Below, piece by piece: positions 1 through 8,381 of a DNA stretch of 64,000 nucleotides. This DNA comes from Phormidesmis priestleyi BC1401 (lineage in GTDB: Bacteria > Cyanobacteriota > Cyanobacteriia > Leptolyngbyales > Leptolyngbyaceae). Under the pieces are notes generated by a model that made no database searches, was not told the origin of the DNA, and was given only the letters and a program-made list of their open reading frames with translations. How positions within the stretch are numbered: the stretch's first letter is position 1; every line of letters begins with the position of its first letter. A program made the position numbers and the translations under genes. The stretch is from NCBI RefSeq assembly GCF_001650195.1, contig NZ_LXYR01000005.1:78488-142487 (forward strand), read 5' to 3'.

Positions 1-1
1 C

Positions 2-79
2 CAGGGAGAAGAGCTGGGAATGAGTGCATTTCGTATCGGCATTCAGCAACGCCGGGAGACGTACGTCGCGATCAAATAA
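2..79 (+). CDS. C-terminal end of an unidentified upstream gene (partial)
   Basis: An open frame enters from the left edge and ends with TAA at 77-79, directly before the ATG of the LysM/M23 gene (0 bp gap). Only 25 residues are visible, ending in RRETYVAIK. The stop-start contact suggests that the two genes are co-transcribed. The fragment is too short to assign a family. Confidence 0.5.
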   Translation, partial: QGEELGMSAFRIGIQQRRETYVAIK

Positions 80-964
80 ATGCAGAAATTCAACCCACTT
101 ATAGCCGCGATGAAGTCACGATACTGGTTTGCAATTTGGCTACTTTTGAGCGGATTGGTTGCTGCCTCCACCAGCGCTGCACCGATCGGGGTTTGTCCCG
201 CTCCTGCCCTGTCTCGCCTGGTTCGTCACAAAGTCATCTCTGGCGAAACCCTGGAGGGAATTGCCCGTCAATACAATCTCATTCCCGCTACGCTGATGGG
301 CATGAATCCAGTGTTGCGAACGGGTAAAGCGCCGATCGGAGCCGAGATTCTCGTGCCACCTTACAACGGCATCCGCGTCGAAGTCGCCGCAGGGCAAAAT
401 TGGCGATCGGTGGCGGCTCAATACAAAGTGCGCCCCGATGTGTTGTTTGAGGTCAACGGCTGCCAAGCTGCGCCCAAAGTGGTGTTCGTTCCGGGTGTCA
501 ATTGGTCACCTGTTGAGGGTCAGCCTCCTGCCCCTGCTAATTCGATCGGGTTGTCTGGCTACCCATTGTCTGCAAATGCCAGTCTGCTTCTCGGCTATGG
601 CTGGTATTTTCCGACAGGACGCGATCAGCCCGTATTTCATACTGGAATGGATCTAGCGGCAGAGATCGGCACCCCTGTCTTGGCGGTCGGAGACGGCACG
701 ATCGCCTTTGCAGGTCAGCAGGGTGCCCGTGGAAATTTGGTGGTGATTAATCATCAGCAGGGCTATCAAACACGCTATGCACAGCTAGCCAGCATCAACG
801 TTAGAGCTGGACAAACGGTAAAACGAGGAGCGACGATCGGCACTGTCGGCAAAACAGGAACCCCTAGTTCTAGCGCCCCACACTTGCATTTTGAAGTCCG
901 ATCGAACTCTAAACTGGGTTGGGTTGCAGACGATCCCAGCCCCATTTTGAAGCGAAATCGATAG
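80..964 (+). CDS. LysM and M23 peptidase protein (murein endopeptidase or amidase activator)
   Basis: Secreted cell-wall protein of 294 aa. Residues 1-34 form a signal peptide with a hydrophobic core and an AA cleavage region; Met11 is an alternative start. Two LysM peptidoglycan-binding repeats follow (about 50-93 and 100-138). The C-terminal M23/LytM domain has a complete zinc site: the HxxxD motif with His187 and Asp191, and HLH at 268-270. It is therefore predicted to be catalytically active, cutting peptide cross-links in the periplasm, although degenerate relatives act as amidase activators. The start codon touches the stop of the preceding gene. The response regulator 170 bp downstream probably has its own promoter. 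Confidence 0.9.
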   Translation: MQKFNPLIAAMKSRYWFAIWLLLSGLVAASTSAAPIGVCPAPALSRLVRHKVISGETLEGIARQYNLIPATLMGMNPVLRTGKAPIGAEILVPPYNGIRVEVAAGQNWRSVAAQYKVRPDVLFEVNGCQAAPKVVFVPGVNWSPVEGQPPAPANSIGLSGYPLSANASLLLGYGWYFPTGRDQPVFHTGMDLAAEIGTPVLAVGDGTIAFAGQQGARGNLVVINHQQGYQTRYAQLASINVRAGQTVKRGATIGTVGKTGTPSSSAPHLHFEVRSNSKLGWVADDPSPILKRNR

Positions 965-1135
965 GATGAGTGTATCTCTGTCTAGCGATAGAGGAAAATA
1001 GCTTCTTAAGGTAGATAAGACAGTGGACGCTCAACCTTTAAGATTTTTTGAGATAGAGATCAGCCTCCAAAAGAGTGACTTGACTTTTTCTAAAGTGTTT
1101 AAGCTTCCAATCAGCAAGTTATTAGAGGATAGGTT

Positions 1136-1855
1136 ATGAGTAAGCTGCGTATCTCGATTATTGAAGATCATGACCTTACCCGGATTGGCTTGAGATCGGC
1201 GCTCCAACACAAAGAAGACTTTGAAGTCGTTGGGGAAGCCAGAGATGCGAAAACTGGGCTAGCGCTTTTAAGGTCGATTCGATCAGATGTAGCGATTGTC
1301 GATGTGGGGTTGCCCGACATGACAGGAATCGAACTAACTCAACAGTTCAAACGCCTGCAAGGAGCGGGAGAAGCAACTGGCACCAAGATTTTGATCATGA
1401 CCATGCAAGATAATGAAGACACCGTTTTAGCAGCGTTTGCGGCGGGTGCTGATTCTTATTGCATGAAAGATGCCACGATCGACCAACTGGCTGAAGCCCT
1501 CAAAGTCACGGCTGAAGGAAACTCTTGGATCGATCCGGCGATCGCTCGAATCGTGCTGCAACAGTCTCAAAAAGCTTACGCAAATGCAGGCACGATTGTG
1601 GCTCCCAACACGATTACGATTAAAGGGTTGTCGGCTGAAGATGGCGAGTTCATTCCCGCTTATCCATTAACGGGCAGAGAATTAGAAGTCTTAGCGTTAA
1701 TTGTAAATGGATGCAGTAATGCTGAGATTGCGAAACAGCTTTACATCACAGTCGGAACGGTCAAAACTCACGTTCGCAACATCTTAAACAAGCTGGGAGC
1801 CGACGATCGCACTCAGGTTGCAGTGCGCGCTTTGCGAACGGGATTGATTCAATAA
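1136..1855 (+). CDS. NarL/FixJ-type response regulator
   Basis: Two-domain response regulator of 239 aa. The N-terminal receiver has the acidic pair at residues 10-11, a phospho-acceptor Asp56 in IVDVGLPD, a Thr in the LIMTMQ strand and the conserved Lys in YCMKDA. The C-terminal LuxR-type helix-turn-helix (about 177-239) carries LTGRELEVLALI and the recognition region VGTVKTHVRNIL. It should bind DNA as a phosphorylation-dependent dimer. No histidine kinase is adjacent, so its partner and targets are unknown. An AGAGGATAGG-like ribosome site precedes the ATG. Its end overlaps the convergent acyltransferase gene by 7 bp. Confidence 0.88.
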   Translation: MSKLRISIIEDHDLTRIGLRSALQHKEDFEVVGEARDAKTGLALLRSIRSDVAIVDVGLPDMTGIELTQQFKRLQGAGEATGTKILIMTMQDNEDTVLAAFAAGADSYCMKDATIDQLAEALKVTAEGNSWIDPAIARIVLQQSQKAYANAGTIVAPNTITIKGLSAEDGEFIPAYPLTGRELEVLALIVNGCSNAEIAKQLYITVGTVKTHVRNILNKLGADDRTQVAVRALRTGLIQ

Positions 1856-2856
1856 TCCGAATCGCTTTTACTTCGCAAGCGATCGAGGTCTTTTTGCATC
1901 GCTGATCTCAAATCTTCTGATTGGTGATAGGCGTGCGATCGCTCCGATGTATTATGCGGCGGCAAACGCTGCCAGGGATGCTGAACAGGTTGCAAATAAT
2001 AACGCAGCCGCGATCGCATTGCCCATACTCCCATTGATGGAAACAACACAAACACCAACAGCAGCGGTGACACTGGGAGTAACGGCATTTTGAGCCAGCG
2101 CGCTAGCCGCTTACTGTTAAACGTCCAGGGATGCAGATATTCATTTCCGAGACAGATCACGGGCAAAATTGGCACCTGATGCCGAACGCTGAGACGCATA
2201 AAACTTGGATCAAACGTGGCTAAATCGTAGCGATCGTGCCATCCTTTCGCGAGTCCTCGCCAGCCTTCGGGCGCATAGAGCAGAATTGTTTTTTGAGTCA
2301 GGGCGTTTTCAAGACTTGTTTTCTCGGCTCTGACACCGCCCAACACGTGCGCCCATCCTCGCGGCACCCACCACACCAGCCAAGGATGATCAAAAAAGAT
2401 TGAATGCGCCACTGGCTGCACATACCAGCCTTTCTTTTGGCTCAGGAGAACGCCCAAACACAAAAAATCCCACGGAAAGCACATCCCTGCGTGATTGAGC
2501 GCCACGATCGCAGGCGGGTCATCGGGCAGGTTTTCTAATTGATGCAGCTCTGCCCTAAAAAATCGGGTGGCGATTGGGGTCAAAATTTCGTCTCGAAACC
2601 TCTGCTGATAGTGCGGATCAGGCTGAGTCGAAGTTGATTGGGGCGATCGAAATCCCAATCTCGCCCACCGCATCAGCAACGCCACATAAAACCCGCCCGG
2701 AATCAAAAACAACAGATATTCCAGCCAGTTCCAGCCGTCAGGATCGGGTTTGTAGTGTTGCCAATGGCGATTAAACAAAATCAGCCAACCGGGAGGATAC
2801 CAGAGGCAAACCCAATCAAACCAACCAAACTGATAGGATTCATTTGTCTTCTTCAC
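1849..2856 (-). CDS. PlsC-like acyltransferase (putative)
   Basis: Protein of 335 aa with an N-terminal aromatic-rich segment that may be membrane-associated. The central region resembles lysophospholipid/glycerol acyltransferases: an NH motif in ALNHAGMCFPWD, with wider His-to-Asp spacing than the canonical HX4D, and LLYAPEGWRG corresponding to the FPEG block. The C-terminal third holds a hydrophobic stretch (LLLVFVLFPSMGVWAM). It probably transfers acyl chains in lipid metabolism, but the altered H-to-D spacing makes the substrate and even activity uncertain. It is convergent with the response regulator (7 bp overlap). The repeat element with TTAAGATA duplications lies just upstream. Confidence 0.6.
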   Translation of the reverse strand: MKKTNESYQFGWFDWVCLWYPPGWLILFNRHWQHYKPDPDGWNWLEYLLFLIPGGFYVALLMRWARLGFRSPQSTSTQPDPHYQQRFRDEILTPIATRFFRAELHQLENLPDDPPAIVALNHAGMCFPWDFLCLGVLLSQKKGWYVQPVAHSIFFDHPWLVWWVPRGWAHVLGGVRAEKTSLENALTQKTILLYAPEGWRGLAKGWHDRYDLATFDPSFMRLSVRHQVPILPVICLGNEYLHPWTFNSKRLARWLKMPLLPVSPLLLVFVLFPSMGVWAMRSRLRYYLQPVQHPWQRLPPHNTSERSHAYHQSEDLRSAMQKDLDRLRSKSDSDY

Positions 2857-2917
2857 AGCAAGATTTAGCGATTCACAGCCAATCCAAGTCTATCGAATGT
2901 AGAGTTGAAGTCGTTGA

Positions 2918-3094
2918 TTAAGATACGCGATGTGCGACCTTCCTGAAATATCCGCGAAGACTACCCTCACCCTAGCCCTCTCCCGCTGGAGAGGGAACCA
3001 GAAATGTGAAAGCCCTTTTCCTTGGGGAGAAGGGTTGCGAGGGCTTGCCCCACTGTGTGAGGAGGGCAAATTAGTTGCACATCGCGTTAAGATA
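2918..3094. mobile_element. MITE-like element, copy 1, with 8-bp target-site duplication
   Basis: A 161-bp non-coding element occupies 2926-3086. Its ends are inverted repeats: CGCGATGTGCGAC at the left and the complement of CGCGATGTGCAAC at the right (one mismatch). It is flanked by perfect direct repeats TTAAGATA at 2918-2925 and 3087-3094. The right duplication contains the glgA stop codon (TTA at 3087-3089 on this strand). Internal GC-rich inverted segments (CCCTCTCCC/GAGAGGG and CCTTGGGGAGAAGG) would fold strongly. A second, inverted, clearly homologous copy lies at 32124-32287. It encodes no transposase, so it must have been moved in trans. Confidence 0.85.
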
Positions 3095-4505
3095 CCAGTT
3101 CTGCTGTCTTTTCAGGCTGCGGCTCTTCGATCGGCAACCCCAACACCTCACGATAAAGCTTGACGTACTCGATCGCTGACTTATCCCAGCTAAAGTTTTC
3201 TTTCATGCCTCGCTGCTGAAGTTCTTGCCACTCAGGTTTAAATCTAAACGCCTCCCACGCACGAACTATACAGGTATAGAGGTCAAGCGGCTCATAGCGA
3301 TCAAAGCAATAGCCCGTTCCAGTGTGGTTCATGGGATCGTGATGGGTGACTGTATCGACTAATCCACCAGTGCGACGGACGATCGGCACACAGCCATAGC
3401 GCAGCGCCAACATTTGACTGATGCCGCACGGCTCAAATCGCGAGGGCATCAAAAATGTGTCGGCTCCTGCATAAATTCGTCGTGCCAGAGCATCGTTGTA
3501 GAGCAAATAGACCGCCATCCGTCCAGGATAGCGACCTGCTAATTGCCACAGTTGCGTTTCATAATAGCGATCGCCCGTTCCTAATAAAACGAATTGAGCA
3601 TCGCTGTAAGCCATGAAGCGATCGAGCATTTGAATCACCAGATCCAATCCTTTTTGCTCAACTAATCGCGACACCATGCCCAACATCAGCGCTTTTGAGT
3701 TGACTTCTAAGCCGACTTCTTCTTGCAGCGCAATCTTGTTTTTAAGGCGTTGGTCAATGGTCTCGATCGTAAAGGGTTGCGCCAAACTCTGATCCACCGC
3801 CGGATCGTATGCCTCAGTATCAATGCCGTTGAGAATGCCCGACAGTTTGCCGCCAATAAACGACAGCAATCCTTCCAGCGTTTCGCCATAGGCAGGAGTC
3901 TTAATCTGCTCGGCGTAAGTGGGTGAGACGGTATTGACGCGATCGGCAAACTGCACCGCCGCCGCCATGACGTTATGACCCTGCATATACCACGGGCACC
4001 AAGTCATTTTCTCTAGCTTCCAGCGCCACGGACCTTGATAGGCGAGGTTGTGAATCGTAAACACTGTCGAGATATCGGGATCTTGGTGCATCCACACCGG
4101 AATCATGCCCGTGTGCCAGTCATGACAATGCACAATCTCAGGCTTCCAATAGTTCCAGCAAAACTCTGCTGCACCATTTGAGAAAAACGTAAACCGCCAC
4201 TCTTCGTCTTCTCCGCCATAGATGCGACGCGGATCAAACACAGGGTGTCCAAACAAATAGAGCGGCACATCCGACCCAGGCAGCACCGTTTCATAGACCG
4301 CGAATGGGTTAAACATTGCGCTGCCTTTCCAAATTGGCTCGGCAGGAATCTCGATTTTGTCGGGCAAAAACCCATAGTAGGGCATGAAAATCCGTACGTC
4401 GTGCCCCATGTCTTTTAGCACCTTGGGCAGCGCACCGACTACATCTCCCATTCCACCGACTTTAGCGATCGGCGCGGCTTCGGCAGCAACTATCAAAATT
4501 CGCAT
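3087..4505 (-). CDS. glgA: Glycogen (starch) synthase, ADP-glucose type
   Basis: GT5 glycosyltransferase that extends alpha-1,4-glucan from ADP-glucose in cytoplasmic carbon storage. The chosen start is the Met of [20 protein letters not shown], giving 472 aa; an upstream in-frame ATG at 4559 would add 18 non-conserved residues. An AAAGGAAC ribosome site lies upstream of the chosen start. The KVGGM loop binds ADP-glucose, and the C-terminal domain carries the catalytic block [11 protein letters not shown] and the [10 protein letters not shown] segment. Length and motifs match the main cyanobacterial GlgA. The stop codon lies inside the target duplication of the adjacent MITE, so the insertion left the protein intact but replaced the natural 3' flank. 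The neighbouring Uma2 gene is divergent. Confidence 0.95.
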   Translation of the reverse strand: MRILIVAAEAAPIAKVGGMGDVVGALPKVLKDMGHDVRIFMPYYGFLPDKIEIPAEPIWKGSAMFNPFAVYETVLPGSDVPLYLFGHPVFDPRRIYGGEDEEWRFTFFSNGAAEFCWNYWKPEIVHCHDWHTGMIPVWMHQDPDISTVFTIHNLAYQGPWRWKLEKMTWCPWYMQGHNVMAAAVQFADRVNTVSPTYAEQIKTPAYGETLEGLLSFIGGKLSGILNGIDTEAYDPAVDQSLAQPFTIETIDQRLKNKIALQEEVGLEVNSKALMLGMVSRLVEQKGLDLVIQMLDRFMAYSDAQFVLLGTGDRYYETQLWQLAGRYPGRMAVYLLYNDALARRIYAGADTFLMPSRFEPCGISQMLALRYGCVPIVRRTGGLVDTVTHHDPMNHTGTGYCFDRYEPLDLYTCIVRAWEAFRFKPEWQELQQRGMKENFSWDKSAIEYVKLYREVLGLPIEEPQPEKTAELVS

Positions 4506-4615
4506 ATCAACTCTCGCGTTCCTTTGGTCGGCATTGTGATCATACCGATTAAGGGGCACGGTTCAACGATTTGGGACGATCGTAAATTTGAGACCACGCC
4601 CTGGTCTATGACAAA

Positions 4616-5326
4616 ATGAAAGCACTCCATCATGAGCCAGGTTTTATGCTCAAACCTTCCTCAATCTCAATGCCACGATTAGAGAATGGCGATCGACTGA
4701 CTCGCACCGAGTTTGAGCGTCGCTATGCAGCCACCTCTGAGAAATTTAAAGCAGAACTCATTGAAGGAATCGTTTATGTGGCATCTCCAGTTCGAGCCAA
4801 AAATCACGGTAGACCTCATGCCTACATCATGGGTTGGTTGATTGCTTATGTTGCAGCTACGCCAGGGGTTGATATTGCAGACAACTCAACCGTCCAATTA
4901 GATCTCGACACCGAGCCTCAACCCGATGCCCTGTTGCGCATTGAGCTAGAGTTTGGCGGCAAGTCTCGCATCACTGAAGACGATTACATTGAGGGTTCGC
5001 CAGAACTCGTTCTCGAAATTGCTGCAAGTAGTGCTTCTGTAGATATGAACACCAAACTCAACGCTTATCGCCGCAACGGAGTGCAAGAGTATCTTGTTTG
5101 GCAAGTTTACGAGAATCAAATCGCCTGGTTTTGCTTACAAGAGGGTGAATACATTCGCTTGCAGCTAGACGAGACAGGAATGATCCGCAGCCGAGTCTTC
5201 CCAGGATTATGGTTAGCAGTAGATGCGCTTTTGAGAGGAAATTTAGCGATCGTACTCACCAACTTACAAGCTGGATTAGCAACGTCAGAACATGGGGAAT
5301 TTGTCGATCGACTGAGCAGAAAGTAG
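4616..5326 (+). CDS. Uma2 family (DUF820) putative endonuclease
   Basis: Protein of 236 aa of the Uma2/DUF820 family, a PD-(D/E)xK nuclease-like fold that is greatly expanded in cyanobacteria. Visible landmarks are the N-terminal LTRTEFERR segment, a Glu in AELIEGIVYVASP, Asp in QPDALL, Glu in ELVLEIAASS, and a Lys a little further on. The biological role of the family is unresolved. The start is uncertain: ATG at 4616, 4646 (AGG just upstream) or 4670 are all possible. It is the first of four Uma2 genes in this window. Confidence 0.82.
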   Translation: MKALHHEPGFMLKPSSISMPRLENGDRLTRTEFERRYAATSEKFKAELIEGIVYVASPVRAKNHGRPHAYIMGWLIAYVAATPGVDIADNSTVQLDLDTEPQPDALLRIELEFGGKSRITEDDYIEGSPELVLEIAASSASVDMNTKLNAYRRNGVQEYLVWQVYENQIAWFCLQEGEYIRLQLDETGMIRSRVFPGLWLAVDALLRGNLAIVLTNLQAGLATSEHGEFVDRLSRK

Positions 5327-5374
5327 AAAATAAAATACAAGTACGTTTTCAACTATCCCCTAAGCCTAAATTCT

Positions 5375-5635
5375 CTAGTTTTGAATAAGAAATTCATACT
5401 CGTCATGTGCTCCAATCCAGATCCAGTAGTAATCATCACCCTCTTTAATAGCCAAAGCACGATGGCTGCGGCTTACCCGAACTGACCACAAGTTATCGCC
5501 AACTTTTTTGGAATGCAACGAGGGATAAAACGGGTCGCTCAACCACAATTGATACGCCTTTTGTGCTTGTTCCTGAACCTTAGGTGAGAGCGCAGAGTAA
5601 GCTTCCCAAAACTCAGGGGTTGTTAATGACTTCAT
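5375..5635 (-). CDS. RelE/ParE-like toxin of a type II toxin-antitoxin pair
   Basis: An 86-residue protein with the compact RelE/HigB-like pattern: helices in the first half (SPKVQEQAQKAYQLW), then a beta-rich half with LHSKKVGDNLWSVRVSRSHRALAIKE split over successive strands, and WIGAHDEYE near the end. Such proteins usually cleave mRNA at the ribosome. The gene overlaps the preceding 73-aa gene by 23 bp, the usual arrangement for an antitoxin followed by a toxin. Catalytic residues in this family are poorly conserved, so activity cannot be judged by eye. Confidence 0.75.
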   Translation of the reverse strand: MKSLTTPEFWEAYSALSPKVQEQAQKAYQLWLSDPFYPSLHSKKVGDNLWSVRVSRSHRALAIKEGDDYYWIWIGAHDEYEFLIQN

Positions 5636-5834
5636 CCAGGGGCTTTACATGGTTTGCAGCGATGTTTGCTTTTGCTGACTGAATCAGTTTGTCTAATCGT
5701 CCAGCTTTTGCATCGGCTGCAATTTGCTGATCCCAAGCGTCATCCAAGTATTCCTGAAGCCAATCTGATAGTTTGTGCGCTTCTTCTCTAGGAAGTTGCT
5801 CGATCGCTGCTTCAATTTCAGAAAGTGATCGCAT
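5613..5834 (-). CDS. Putative antitoxin partner of the RelE-like toxin
   Basis: A 73-residue, helix-rich acidic protein beginning MRSLSEIEAAIEQLP. The first half (EIEAAIEQLPREEAHKLSDWL) resembles cyanobacterial addiction-module antitoxins with a short helical dimerisation region. The second half (KANIAANHVKPLDEVIN) is probably the disordered toxin-wrapping tail. It lies first in the operon and its 3' end overlaps the toxin start, implying coupled translation. No DNA-binding motif is obvious. Confidence 0.65.
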   Translation of the reverse strand: MRSLSEIEAAIEQLPREEAHKLSDWLQEYLDDAWDQQIAADAKAGRLDKLIQSAKANIAANHVKPLDEVINNP

Positions 5835-5853
5835 AAATCGTTTCCTTATTCAA

Positions 5854-6372
5854 TCATTTTGATCCTTTGTACCATTCGTGACCGCCAGACAACTCAGCTA
5901 GGTAGCGATTAATGACCGCAGGAAGCTCTTTTGTCGAATGCTGATAGGTTAGATTGAGTAGCTTTTGAGAAGCCAGAATCAACAAAGCTCGATCGACGCG
6001 TTCACTGACTTGAATTGGGTTGAATCGTCCGTTCAAAACTTCAACACTGGCAGGGGCGATGGCTGCTTCGATCGCTTCCTCTAGAAATAACTCCCACTCA
6101 TCGATCTTGAGGTAGTGAGATGTCTTATTGTCTTTAAGATTAAGCTTTTTGATTTGTAGAATTGAATCCGCGATCGAAGCAACCCAAGAATTTGTTAATC
6201 GTTCTTCAAGTTGATTTTTGATGAGATGAACAAGCATCCTGACGAGAAACGATTCAATATTCCGCAGGATGGCTTGTTTACTCATTCCTTCTAGCTCATC
6301 AACCAGCAGCAGCGCATCGTCGTAACGACCTTCTAAGATGCTTGACCTTAAATCAATTAGTTCTTGAGTCAT
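5854..6372 (-). CDS. DUF29-like protein
   Basis: Protein of 172 aa, mostly alpha-helical. The segment LVDELEGMSKQAILRNIESF followed by LVRMLVHLIKNQ matches the DUF29 pattern common in cyanobacteria (a Leu/Glu helix, then hydrophobic residues ending HLLK). Its function is unknown; DUF29 genes commonly sit beside toxin-antitoxin and Uma2 genes, as here. It is on the same strand as the antitoxin-toxin pair, 19 bp upstream of it, and could be co-transcribed. Confidence 0.6.
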   Translation of the reverse strand: MTQELIDLRSSILEGRYDDALLLVDELEGMSKQAILRNIESFLVRMLVHLIKNQLEERLTNSWVASIADSILQIKKLNLKDNKTSHYLKIDEWELFLEEAIEAAIAPASVEVLNGRFNPIQVSERVDRALLILASQKLLNLTYQHSTKELPAVINRYLAELSGGHEWYKGSK

Positions 6373-6418
6373 CTTGAAATGCCCTCACCAATTCGTGCTG
6401 GATGAACTCTACTTAGTT

Positions 6419-7384
6419 TTACCGAACCGCAGCAGAAATCTCGTCAAGAATTTCTTTTGCGCCCTTCTCAACCAGTTGATGAGCCAGTTGAATGCCTAAC
6501 GCTTCAGCATCGGCGGCGGCTCCCGAAACCTCACCTTTGACGACTTTCTGACCGTCTACACTCACAACAATTCCCGTCAGCGTCAGCGCGTCGCCCTTGA
6601 GAACGGTGTTGACCCCGATCGGAACCTGACATCCGCCTTCTAACTCGCGCAAAAATGCTCGTTCCGCATAGCATCGATCGGCAGTCGGCTGATGCTGCAA
6701 CGCTTTGAGAATTGTCAAAATCTCGGCATCGTCGCTGCGGCATTCAATGCCTAACGCCCCTTGCCCAACCGCATGAAGCGAGATCTCAGCCGGAATCACT
6801 TGATCGACTCGATCGCCCAAATCTAACCGCTCTAAACCCGCAACTGCCAAAATCAGCCCGTCATATTCGCCAGCATCTAATTTTGCGAGACGAGTAATCA
6901 CATTGCCGCGCACATCTTTAAACGCAAAATGCGGGAAGTGATGACGAAGTTGTGCCAATCGTCTAAGCGAAGAAGTCCCGATCACGGCACCTTCTGGCAG
7001 CGTATCGAGTTGCTTACCTTTGTGCTTTTCATGCACCACGAGCGCATCAGCAGGATTTTCTCGATCGGTGATGCAGCCCAGCATCAGCCCTTCGGGGAGG
7101 CGAGTCGGCAAATCTTTGAGTGAGTGGACGGCAAAATCAATATCTTGATTCAGCATCCCGACTTCTAATTCTTTCGTAAACAGTCCTTTATCGCCAATCT
7201 TTGCCAACGCAACATCCAGGATTTTGTCACCCTGAGTACTCATCGTGTGAACTTCAAAGGTGCGATCGGGAAATGCTTTTTGTAATTGCGCCTGCACCCA
7301 GTGGGTTTGCACGAGCGCAAGCTGACTTTTGCGAGACCCGATGCGGATGGTGCGGCTAGAAACGGGGGATGTGGTGAGAGACAT
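6419..7384 (-). CDS. hemC: Porphobilinogen deaminase (hydroxymethylbilane synthase)
   Basis: Tetrapyrrole-pathway enzyme that polymerises four porphobilinogens into hydroxymethylbilane for chlorophyll, haem and bilins. The 321-aa length is normal. Cys252 in [11 protein letters not shown] is the attachment site of the dipyrromethane cofactor, and Asp91 in HSLKDLP is the catalytic aspartate. The cofactor-binding arginines lie in [11 protein letters not shown]. It is a single core gene between two toxin-antitoxin modules (RelE-like downstream, HicAB beyond its promoter). Confidence 0.96.
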   Translation of the reverse strand: MSLTTSPVSSRTIRIGSRKSQLALVQTHWVQAQLQKAFPDRTFEVHTMSTQGDKILDVALAKIGDKGLFTKELEVGMLNQDIDFAVHSLKDLPTRLPEGLMLGCITDRENPADALVVHEKHKGKQLDTLPEGAVIGTSSLRRLAQLRHHFPHFAFKDVRGNVITRLAKLDAGEYDGLILAVAGLERLDLGDRVDQVIPAEISLHAVGQGALGIECRSDDAEILTILKALQHQPTADRCYAERAFLRELEGGCQVPIGVNTVLKGDALTLTGIVVSVDGQKVVKGEVSGAAADAEALGIQLAHQLVEKGAKEILDEISAAVR

Positions 7385-7824
7385 ATCAACGAGTATGTGA
7401 AACTGGCTTCAACGGTGACTCTCTCCACCTTACCGTAGTGAGTCGCCCCGATCGTGGGCGATCGCCTTGAGGAATAGTTACAGATGATTAAGTTCTCAAA
7501 GGTCTAGCAGGAAATAGGGTTTGCAATTCTATGAGCCGTCCTGTGGTACTGGTACCTTTTTTAAGCGTAGAAAATGAGAAATGCCTAAACGCCTACCCAG
7601 CGTAGTTTTTAGCCTTTATAAAAGTAGACAAGTCAAAATTCATATTAGTATCGATGCTACTAGATATTTTGATTTGTAAAACTCTCGAAACGAAGTCCAG
7701 ACAAGCTTTATAGCGTTTACACAGAGTCTACCTTTCTAATATGTAAGGCTGGATGAGACTGAGATCAAATATGGCAATATCACTTGCAAATTAGCAGACT
7801 AAACCTATAGCACAAACAAAAGCC
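7385..7824. other. Gene-free interval between hemC and hicA
   Basis: About 440 bp without a supportable gene. It must hold the hemC promoter (leftward) and the hicAB promoter (rightward). The right half is AT-rich. An imperfect palindrome near 7643-7665 (ATATTAGTA, spacer, TACTAGATAT) is a possible operator; HicAB complexes usually repress their own promoter through a palindrome, but nothing here proves that. Confidence 0.35.
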
Positions 7825-8079
7825 ATGAAATTGGTCAAATTAGTCAACCGCTTTCTATCGGAACCAGCCGAAGTAAGATTTGAAGAAGTACGTCAGTTGC
7901 TTGAAGCCTTCGGGTTTGCTGAAGCCCGTTCTAAAGGAAGCCATCACACGTTTCGTAACTCTGAGGGACTTAAAATCACCGTCCCTAAGAAAAGTGGGAG
8001 AATGGTAAAAGGAATCTACGTCAAGCAAATTGTCCTGCTTTTGAAGTTGGAGGAATGGAGAGATGAGTCAGAAGATTAA
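7825..8079 (+). CDS. hicA: HicA-type mRNA interferase toxin
   Basis: An 84-residue protein with the double-stranded RNA-binding-like fold of HicA. The core FEEVRQLLEAFGF is followed by SKGSHHTFRN, which carries the catalytic His of the G-S-H-H motif, and then by VPKKSGRMVKGIYVKQI. HicA toxins cleave mRNA and tmRNA. An N-terminal extension of about 17 residues precedes the usual start of the domain. The gene precedes hicB and overlaps it by 17 bp, the usual toxin-first order of this family. Confidence 0.85.
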   Translation: MKLVKLVNRFLSEPAEVRFEEVRQLLEAFGFAEARSKGSHHTFRNSEGLKITVPKKSGRMVKGIYVKQIVLLLKLEEWRDESED

Positions 8080-8320
8080 GGAGAAACCTAACTCATTACA
8101 GGACTACCTGCGCCTCAGCTACCCCGTCACTTTGTATCCAGAGCCAGAAGGTGGGTATGTAGCGATGATTAAGGATCTTCCGGGATGTATGACTCAAGGC
8201 GAAACTCCTGATGAAGTCATGGCAAATATTGAGGAAGCGCGTCAACTTTGGATAGAAACCGCCTTTGAATTTGGGGATGAGATTCCACTTCCTTCAGATA
8301 TTTTGACGATCGCTGAATAG
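8063..8320 (+). CDS. hicB: HicB-type antitoxin
   Basis: An 85-residue HicB with the partial RNase H-like fold: YPVTLYPEPEGGYVAMIKDLPGC split across two strands, then GETPDEVMANIEEARQLWIE. It neutralises HicA by direct binding. No C-terminal helix-turn-helix or ribbon-helix-helix extension is present, so this short form may rely on other surfaces for autoregulation. Translation is probably coupled to hicA through the overlap. Confidence 0.85.
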   Translation: MSQKIKEKPNSLQDYLRLSYPVTLYPEPEGGYVAMIKDLPGCMTQGETPDEVMANIEEARQLWIETAFEFGDEIPLPSDILTIAE

Positions 8321-8381
8321 GAAATATCTTGGGTGATTATGATGCGATCGACTCAGCAAAAATAGATGTTGAGTAAAGTTA

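Noticed and set aside
7545..7565. GGTACTGGTACC followed by Ts as an intrinsic terminator
   Set aside because: The loop would be only two nucleotides and no gene ends immediately upstream on that strand.
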